A DNA stretch of 64,000 nt from Blasia pusilla (Eukaryota > Marchantiophyta > Marchantiopsida > Blasiales), in the NCBI GenBank assembly GCA_050084515.1, contig CM114271.1, positions 38,006,001 to 38,070,000 of the forward strand, written 5' to 3'. A program made the translations under genes and the position numbers. Within the stretch, counting starts at the first letter, position 1. Each line of letters opens with the position of its first letter. This document shows positions 56,877-64,000 of this stretch, piece after piece. The notes beneath the pieces are model-generated. The model did no database searches and was not told where the DNA came from. It saw nothing but the letters and a program-made list of their open reading frames with translations.

Positions 56877-57468
56877 TTATGGCCGAGAGCCAGATTTACC
56901 TGCGGCCATTCGTCGAGATGTTGGTGAGGTGCTGGACCTTGATGACCCAGATGTATGGATGCGAGCATGTTCTCAGAGGGCTGAGTTATTTTGGAGAGTG
57001 ATGCCCATGGCGTTCAAGAACTTGGCGATTGCGCAGCATTGGGATACGTTGAGGTATGCGACTATTCGGGGTGGTGGTTATCAACCAACTATCCGGAGGT
57101 TTCATCAGGGAGATTATGTCTACTTGCAATGAGCGGCACCGCGGCGTTGGATGTTTGCAGGCGTACTATCTTGAGTGCGTGATGTTTTGCCATCCGGTGT
57201 TCTCTTGCTGGAGGGACGCGATGGTATGGTATGGAAGGACCATGTGCGTAATTGTGCGCCATGTCACCTTCCTAACATTGATGGTACAGTAGATCCGAGC
57301 TTAGCAGTAGTTCCTGCAAGCTTGCGTTGTATGTTGTGTGATTCTGCCCGTGGTGCGGCCACGATGCTAGTTTGTGATGGATGTTCGAGAGGTTGGCATA
57401 TGGTATGTTTGACGCCACCTCTCACTAGGGTTCCTTGGGGACGATGGATGTGTCCTAGATGTACATAG
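56877..57468 (+). mobile_element. Ty3/gypsy integrase end with intact PHD finger, copy 3
   Basis: At 56876 the coding strand flips: from here the plus strand encodes YGREPDLPAAIRRDVGEV, DPDVWMRACSQRAELFWRVM and IRGGGYQPTIRRFHQGDYVY, the same integrase region found on the minus strand at 53.9-54.1 kb. After a stop and a one-base shift at about 57170 comes RDVLPSGVLLLEGRDGMVWK, then the PHD finger. The element is therefore a plus-strand 3' fragment fused to a minus-strand copy. Confidence 0.8.
57328..57465 (+). other. PHD finger, intact C4HC3
   Basis: CMLC, 11 residues, CDGC, four residues, His (GWHMVC), then 14 residues and CPRC: all eight zinc ligands of a PHD finger with the usual spacing and the conserved Trp two residues before the last Cys pair (RWMC). 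It is in the same open frame as the integrase SH3-like end, so integrase and PHD were one protein. The stop follows one Thr after the last Cys. PHD fingers bind histone H3 tails; aromatic cage residues cannot be judged by eye. Confidence 0.85.
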
Positions 57469-57656
57469 GGGAGATACTAGGTAGGTTTCGATTCCGACTT
57501 TTTCTATGACATAGATGATAGGAAGGCGACTAACGATGGGGCCACATGAGCACGCGGCCTTTCTGCTCTTAGCGTCCTAGAGATGTATGTCGTGGTAGGT
57601 AAGGATAGATAGATATCTGGAGTTAGAGGGATCTAACCACCAACTAGGGGGGCGAT

Positions 57657-58424
57657 TGGAGATATTTTGGTACTTCTTGCCCCTGTGTTTGGATGCCATG
57701 AGTTAGCATGGGATCGTGCATATTTGTGTATGTGTTCGGTGACAACGATGTATGTTGTGTAGCGATGTGTATGCGTACGACAGCTGTCACGTCTTTTAGG
57801 ATAGATCGGTGAGATCTAGTAGAGCGCCTTCGTGAGTAGTGGAGGACATGCTCAATAGGTTGAGGATGACCTGCTGAGGCCCCGGGAAACCTGAGAGAGC
57901 AGGTTTCCCCTTCGTTTCGGCTCATTTGGAGCCATATTGAGGAACTCACTATTTTAGGTTAGTACCATTTTGAGTATATGATTGACTTTCTATTTTTGAT
58001 AAGTGGCCCTTGATCTCCTACATCAGGTCAAGAGCCAAGGAGGTGACTTGGGAGAATATGTTACCATGGAGAGAGCTTGGGTGAGGGGAGTGGTATACCT
58101 CAAGGAGAGAGAGCTTGAGAGCTCATTCTCTCTTTGTTGAACCTTTTGGCATGAGGCGGCGGAGCTATGGTCCCTTGCCTTGTGAGTGTAAGCCAAGCCT
58201 CTCATTAGGAGAGTGAGTTTGGTTTGACATGAGGGAGAGTGCACACCTTGAGAGCTATGGTGTGAGATGGTGTAGAGAGAGATTGGATCTTAATTTATTG
58301 GAGATATTTTGGTACTTCTCGCCTCTGTGTTTGGATGCCATGAGTTAGCATGGGATCGTGCGTGTTTGTGTGTGTGTTCGGTGACAGCGATGTATGTTGT
58401 GTAGCGATGAGTATGCGCACGACA
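57657..58424 (+). repeat. Compound LTR after Ty3-PHD copy 3
   Basis: Two full 126-bp direct repeats (57657-57782 and 58299-58424), each TGGAGATATT ... ACGACA, enclose 516 bp. A purine tract CTAGGGGGGCGAT directly precedes the left one, as a polypurine tract does before a 3' LTR. At 58425 the sequence changes at once to copia reverse transcriptase. Same build as at 36728-37490. Confidence 0.75.
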
Positions 58425-58650
58425 CAAGCTTGATACAAAATACCCACTTTGAATCTATGGATTTCCTTCCAATTGGTAAACCTACAAACTCCAACATGCC
58501 ATGCTCTCTTAAGGACTCCACCTTTTCTTGAATGACCACTTTCCATTTCCTTGCAAAGGGAGTACTCAAAGCCTCTTCCAAAGTCTGAAGATCAAGTTTA
58601 GAGTACGGAGTGGCTTTTGTAGTTTCAATCACCTCCCATAGAAAGTCTCC
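58425..58650 (-). pseudogene. Copia reverse transcriptase N-terminal fragment
   Basis: Minus strand: TKATPYSKLDLQTLEEALS, KWKVVIQEKVESLREHGMLE, FVGLPIGRKSIDSKWVFCIK. This is the start of copia reverse transcriptase (W..A...E..SL...T..LV..P...K.I..KWVFK). It is cut at the compound LTR, before the catalytic Asp pair, and continues a few codons upstream. The rest of the copia element is not found beside it. Confidence 0.8.
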
Positions 58651-59354
58651 TCCTTCAAAGTCATCATCTTCTTTTCAAGATCCTTGGCACCTTTATGGTA
58701 CATCAATCATGCTGATGGGATCAACTCTATCCATTGACCAAGATTGCATGTGTTAGTCTCGATAAACATCTTCCTCCACATCACCTGCATGACCACTACA
58801 TACTTCCTCTTGTTCTTCAAGGACTTCTACATTAGAAATTTATAAGGATAGTATCCAAATTTTGTATTTGATTGGAAGTGCCAAACTTCGCAGCATGAAG
58901 ATTAATATTTTGAGTATTATTAATCCTTGGAGGACCTAGATCATACCCATGAGAAGTTACAATGGTTACCTCCTTTTCATGAAAATTCATCAAAGTCTGA
59001 TCTTTTTGTCTGAGAACAGCTAATTAGTGTATCATAAACACTCATCTATCTACACAACCATTGACTAAAGACAAGCATGTCAAACTAGTCTAGATTTGAA
59101 ATAGCCACAACTACAATATCTTTCGCATGCTTACACATTCATGGAAAAGGTTAGTAGTGTGCTTTTAAAATAATACATGATGGCATATGCTCTTTATTGC
59201 CAAAAAATTTCAAGCCTTTAAGAATCCCTATGTGACATGCTTTATGAATTGTTGATGTGCCAACCTTGGATTGGCCTACAATAAAGGTTTTTGCCATAAT
59301 TATGGTTTCCTCAATTTCACAAGGCATGAGACAAGCCTTCCCATGAAGCTTCCT
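58651..59354. other. Degenerate copia flank
   Basis: Probably the integrase-RT linker region of the copia element, with several stops on every frame. No block clear enough to name. Confidence 0.35.
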
Positions 59355-60107
59355 CTAAGTTGATAGATCTCCAAATATTAGAAACCTATCTATCCTATCT
59401 CCATCAAATTTGAATTTGCAATCCCTTTTGCATAAGGTTGCGTCTAAAAGACGAGTGTAACATGCACCAAGAACCACATGAAACCTCATCATTGGAGTGT
59501 GTTCTCCTTTAGGACCAAAGAATGTGACATGCAACATGCATTTCACTTCATATAAGAAATGTATTGACATCTCTATCATATCTTTTTGTGGGATAGATAT
59601 ACTTTCATCTAAATTATGGACGTGGTTGCGATCCCCTTGGATATATACATCAATCGCATAATCAAGGGGAATAAACTCCATCGATGATCTTGGTGCATTT
59701 ACTAAATGCATATTGATCATCTCTCTTGCTAAAAGAACCATAGTCACACTTGCATTCACCGTGTTATTCTTTAATTTTGGACATTCAAAATTGTCCTTCC
59801 AATGCTCCATTTTTCCATTTGAGATTTACTCTTTGACTTATCGACCCTTGCTTTTAACTTTCCATTCTCATGGTCTAACCTTGCATGGGGGATAGTTTAC
59901 CATTGCAATTGATTGTATTGAAAAATCAAAAGTTAAGGGATTGCTCTTTAATTTATACTTTGCTTCCTCCTCAAAAAGAATTGATCTCACGACTTCTTCA
60001 ATAATTTCCTCCTTCATACCATTGATTGCATCTTGGGATCTATTGATTACACCAACGGATCCCAAGATTCTAGTAAAGTATTCAACATAAGCCATACCAT
60101 TCTCCAC
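59355..60107 (-). pseudogene. Unassigned, possible copia gag remnant
   Basis: Two minus-strand frames: 60107-59868 (VEYFTRILGSVGVINRSQDA and MKEEIIEEVVRSIL, which resemble the helix pair of copia UBN2 gag) and 59810-59355 (HWKDNFECPKLKNN, like the back half of a gag zinc knuckle, then 120 residues with HVHNLDESISIPQKDM and FHVVLGACYTRLLDATLCKR). The last 120 residues match no family I know. The frame codes cleanly for 151 codons, so it was coding at some time. The copia relation is weak. Confidence 0.4.
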
Positions 60108-61149
60108 TTTCTAATCTCTCTCCCAACCTCAATGTACTCATCTCTAACGTTAAATATTTGATGAAGAAATATTTATCTCCATACATTCACCCTTTGTTAA
60201 AAAAATATTGTAAAGCTTGCTAAGCAAACCAAAATCTATAGCACCATAAGATGGTTTATGGATTCGGATAAAATTTTCCACATCTCTTTCGTTATCTTGC
60301 ACTTTCTAATATTACTCTATTATGAGGGTTTTATTTGCAAAATAATTGGTGCTCTCACTTCTATATCTTCTTCCTCCCATTTCTCTCGTGCACAAACATC
60401 ATCCTCGTTTTTTCTCTCTATTTTTACCTTGAAATCTTTGAAGATTTTCTTATCATTCCATAAATACATCATGGAAAAGAATGTTGGATTCTCTGAATAT
60501 CATTAATCTGATCGGCCCTTTGTATGAGGAGAAGTTTAGAATAATAGTTCTGACTTAGACGTCGAAAGAATCATAATAAGATGTACATGATTTGAAAAAT
60601 AACATTACTAAGATTAATTAATCCTATATTGCATCCGAAGAAAATTCCAAAAATCACATTCATAAATTTTCGAATATCAAAAATTAGAAATAAAAAAGTA
60701 ATATTATCGTACAAAAGCAAATGTTTTATAAGAGGTCCAAAGTAGCCGCGGCAGTCTTTCCACACTACTCTGACATCTTACGAGAGCCTCCACGCAAGAA
60801 CAATTTTTTGTCCGCCACGTGCGTCCAGCTGTGGGGAGTCGGGGACAGGCGTTGCCATCCGCGTGGTACGTAGGTAGGCAAGGCGCGGTCTTGTCTGCTC
60901 GTAGCTATTCACACCGTCGACGTGCCCATCGGATGGCGTAACATGGGGTGTTGCCTAGTTGCCTACTTGACGGATGGCCACTGTCGGGCCCACCATCGTG
61001 TCAACAATCCCAGACAAACGCATGCGGCAGGTGATTTGGGTGACGGGTGGCGAGCGTGACAGACTTGCCAGCGCATTTCTCCGTACGAGTCACACCACGG
61101 TAATACAGTTGGACTCCCGTCTACCGTCTTCTAGGACCCGGCTCCTTAG
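60108..61149. other. No gene recognised
   Basis: AT-rich to about 60770, then a sudden change to GC-rich sequence (GTGCGTCCAGCTG and onward) that leads into reverse transcriptase copy D. The change of composition probably marks the 5' boundary of that element. Confidence 0.5.
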
Positions 61150-62383
61150 AGTGCCCCATGGGGGAGTTAGCTCGTAGACAGGCCTCTTGGCCGATTTCTT
61201 TTGGTGGAGTAGGTCTTCTCTCGACCGAGTTAGTGGCGCCCTCCGCTTTTTTAGGGAGTTGGGCCATAGTGGCACCCCTCCTTTGCTCCCGATTTTTGGT
61301 TAGAGATAGACCGCTCCTTCTACACTACGTCTCCCAGGTCGAGGATGGCTCTTTCCCACTTCAGTCTTCACTCACGACTTGTAGAGATTCCTTGAGTTGA
61401 GGCAGGCGGTTCTCCCCACTTTCTCCTCCTTAGTTACCTCCGGTCGCCTGGCTCCAATCTTCCTTGATGGAAGCCCACTTTGAGGCAGTTTTTAGAGGCA
61501 CTATGTCGGCGGGAATATCCCCATGGAGGTTAGGGCCCGTATTCGCTCTTGCTCGGAAAGGGGCGGGCTCATGGGTAGGGCGCGCCCCTTCCAGCTTTCC
61601 GTATCGCACCACTTACCTATACCACGGCGATGCGGTTCGCTTGGGCCTCCCCAACCATCAGTGGTTGGCGAGTGTCGCCGAACTGGATCCACTTGGTGTG
61701 CATTTGGCACGCTGTCGATTGGGGTGAGAGGATAGCCACTCACGATGCAAAGCGGGATATCATGTTGGTATTGCTCGGGAGAGTGGCTTCCATGTGCTGA
61801 GAGAGAGGCACTACTCTGCGGGATTCCCTCATTCGTGCCGATCTCTACATGACACGTGAGGTGAGGTGGTTGTGGCGGACGTGGTAGTCCGCGAGATCCC
61901 ACGCAGGGAGGCGGTCGGTGAGCCCAAGTGGTGGCCCAAGGGCGAATGCTACAAGGAGGCGGCGGCGGGCGGCGAAGAAGACACATATCTCTGATCGACT
62001 ACACGAGGACACATCTTCATCCCCCGGCTGGCCATAGAGATGTATGGGGCTATGGGGGAGAGGTTCGACGGGATGCGCCCATCATCTCCACTCGAGAAAT
62101 GGGTTGTCCTTAGCTGACAGGCGTGGTCTCCATAGCGTTGCGGCGTGCCAGGCTAATGGGATTTTCTGTGGAGACGCCGGCGCTAGAGGCCCACTTAGTA
62201 GTAGTCATAGCTCTCTTGTTGTTTGATATTGTCTCTGCTTTGTTGGTGAGTTTAAATCGTTAGGGGGAATGCCCCTTCTTCCTTTCTGGTCGTGTTGTGG
62301 CCTTCAGGTTTTGACTCTTTGAGTCCCCCTCTTTTGTACTTCCGATGGGTTTTCCATCACTCGTTTTTATCGAAGTGCATCTT
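61150..62383 (+). mobile_element. Non-LTR-like reverse transcriptase element, copy D (GC-rich 3' part)
   Basis: Relative of copies A-C but GC-rich and diverged. ASWPISFGGVGLLSTELVAP (about 61185) and AFLGSWAIVAPLLCSRFL correspond to FGGVGLSS...NFLGSWVLVAPIMASRF in copy A. Then, across shifts: MRLGLPNHQWLASVAELDPL and GVHLARCRLG (zinc-like part, about 61632-61725), VVADVVVREIPRRE and RLAIEMYGAMGERFDG (about 62020), which match the VVADPTR and EVFGHL parts of the C-terminal domain of copy B. The 65-bp tail at 62319-62383 is shared with 6136-6199. Stops are numerous. The RT catalytic part is missing (5' truncated). Confidence 0.7.
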
Positions 62384-63079
62384 CCTCCTGAGTCTGCAGT
62401 ATGGGTTCTTCCGGTCAATTATGCTGATTAATTTAATCCATATCATCATAATCCAGCTTATTCCTATGAACGCCATTTTGATGTTAAGCTGTTCTCCGGT
62501 CAATTATGTTAATATTATCCATATCATTATGGTATTATAATTTCTCCATTATTATTTTCCAGTTAATTATGGTCTCCTAATTTCTAACATTATTCTCAAC
62601 ATCATAAAAATGATAGGAAAAATTAATGTAAGAAAATACCGTTCGGTTAATTTTTGAGCGGTATTTTAAATCAATTTTGAAAAATATTATTTTTCCGGAA
62701 GGCGAGTGATTCTATTGGTTGAAATTGTCAAAAGGAGAATAGTTTACAAAATGAATGGGCATTCTCCAATACTAATATAGATGGTAACATAGTTGGTATT
62801 TTGAAGTGGCCTTTGAAGTTGGAAATTTTCGTGGGTGTGAAATTATAGGGAAGAAAGAGGTTCTATTTAAATCTTGGGATAAAGGAAAGTGGTCATAAAA
62901 GGAAGATTTATTTGATACTCTCCCATAAAGTGGAGGAGTGGGGATATTTGTAGCGAAGAATGGGGTATTCATTAAATGGATTACTACTTCTTCTTCAAGA
63001 AGGAAAATATTTGTTTGTTACAAAGACCAAGAAAATATTTGGGACCCAAGAGTGTAAGAATGGGGTGTTCATTAAGGGT
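62384..63079. other. AT-rich spacer, possible Helitron-type end
   Basis: A diverged GTCAATTATG repeat occurs near 62412 and 62500. At 62770-62786 the minus strand reads ATCTATATTAGTATTGGAG, similar to the 5' end of the miniature element at 52978. No gene is seen. Confidence 0.4.
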
Positions 63080-63717
63080 CTAGCATGTCATAATAGGATT
63101 TGCAATAAGCCACGCACTCGCTCCTGTATCCGCACGTAAACGTAGGCGAGCTCGATAAACATCATGGAATACTGGAAAAGTTAATTTGGTGCAAATTCTC
63201 GGAGATATGCTCTTGAAGTCGATCAAGTCCTTCCATAACCAATTGACTAAAAGGTGGTAGAATTGCTTGTATAGCGAGAGGAAGAAGAGCTTGGGCAAAT
63301 CCCAATTGTTGTTGAAATAATAGGTCCCCCCTCCTCTACATGGGCGACACGATCCATCAAAATAGGAGTATCTCCTTGGAGAAATCTAAAACCTTGAAGC
63401 CATAATCGCTGCTACCAACACCCAATTCCCCCAAAAAAGTTGTTGGATCACATGCGATTGTAGAATAAAACCCCACCCCTACAAAAAAAAATAGGCAAGA
63501 TAGTTTGTCATGAAGCCAAGACACCATCGTCTCCCTCAAATGCATTCGGGCCAAGAAGTTGACAAAAAGTTTCCAAGATAGAAGTGTCAAAAGAGGCCAA
63601 CCAATATAAGCACGTTGAAATGGGAGGACAAGTGCGAAGAAGATAGGAGGGACATCGTAGAAAATATTTGGAGAGAATCCCATAAGCTACTTGGAGTACC
63701 CCTCCACGAGATAACAT
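63080..63717 (-). mobile_element. Non-LTR-like reverse transcriptase element, copy C (fragment)
   Basis: Minus strand: VAYGILSKYFLRCPSYLLRT, FDTSILETFCQLLGPNAFEG and GFRFLQGDTPILMDRVAHVE, the same segment as copy A 8150-8690. It ends at about 63080 with GASAWLIANPI, close to the place where copy A is also cut. Both ends are lost. Nearest to copy A in sequence. Confidence 0.75.
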
Positions 63718-64000
63718 ATGAAACCATTCTAATAATATCTATTTGATTTTTCTTTCTAAAACTTGTAATTTTACCAAACTTGGAAAAATCATCTCACTTT
63801 AAGAGGGAAAAAATTCCCACAAAAGTAGTCGGTGAAGTTTTTAAATGTGCATAGGGCATGCTATTATGCATGTACTAGGACAAGAAGGAGACGTAGTTGT
63901 TGGTTGGTGAATCATACATGGATAATTCTCATACCCTCCACTAAGCAAAAAGTATTCCATCCATGAAAGAGATAGAGAAACTATGATGAATCTACCAGCC
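63718..64000. other. No gene recognised
   Basis: AT-rich sequence without open frames of note. Confidence 0.5.

Noticed and set aside
1-64000. CRISPR array, operon, phage or bacterial contamination
   Set aside because: No spacer-repeat array is present; introns, LTRs and plant transposon domains run through the whole window.
1-64000. tRNA or rRNA genes
   Set aside because: The only tRNA-related sequences seen are primer binding sites next to LTRs; no cloverleaf or rRNA core was recognised by eye.

Overview
This is nuclear DNA of a land plant, dominated by decayed transposable elements, with only two genes that read as intact host genes. The plant assignment rests on GT-AG introns in a TfdA/TauD-type dioxygenase gene, a UNE2-type major facilitator transporter, a CACTA element with tnp2, DUF4218 and DUF4216 domains, copia and Ty3/gypsy elements with tRNA primer sites, and hAT-like genes with DUF4371. 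The reverse transcriptase family, the Ty3 integrase with a PHD finger and the retroelement-like cytosine methyltransferase relic resemble elements I associate with seedless plants and charophytes. A lycophyte, moss or fern is therefore more likely than a flowering plant, but this is inference.

Layout. 1-6.1 kb: no recognisable gene; one open but ATG-less frame at 1.8-2.6 kb (minus). 6.1-8.8 kb: a detached retroelement 3' tail, then copy A of a reverse transcriptase element. 8.8-10.5 kb: gag, primer binding site and long terminal repeat (LTR) of another retroelement (minus). 11.8-13.4 kb: hAT-like DUF4371 gene, broken. 14.8-15.0 kb: a 215-bp palindromic element. 15.2-17.1 kb: copia 5' part (LTR, primer site, gag, protease; minus). 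18.3-20.0 kb: intact MFS transporter. 22.6-23.3 kb: broken DNMT3-like cytosine methyltransferase. 24.0-31.1 kb: CACTA element (minus). 33.5-36.5 kb: Ty3 element with a PHD finger after its integrase, followed by a compound LTR to 37.5 kb. 38.6-40.9 kb: reverse transcriptase copy B, the fullest. 41.2-42.8 kb: dead inverted duplicate of the dioxygenase gene. 44.9-46.9 kb: second DUF4371 gene (minus) containing perfect hairpins. 49.1-51.0 kb: the apparently intact three-exon dioxygenase gene (minus). 52.8-53.0 kb: Helitron-like miniature element. 53.9-57.5 kb: a second Ty3-PHD locus split by a solo LTR and an inversion junction. 57.7-58.4 kb: compound LTR joined to a copia fragment. 58.4-60.1 kb: copia and unassigned fragments. 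61.1-63.7 kb: reverse transcriptase copies D and C.

The host genes are unrelated single genes, not an operon. The transporter should be a membrane carrier of unknown substrate; the dioxygenase a soluble iron/2-oxoglutarate enzyme. The other coding sequence is transposon protein, almost all with stops or frameshifts. The most interesting signals are the PHD finger joined to a Ty3 integrase (intact in one copy, damaged in the other), the methyltransferase relic that may come from a related retroelement, the long-hairpin insertion in the second DUF4371 gene, and the nesting of a solo LTR with a 4-bp target duplication inside a Ty3 integrase.
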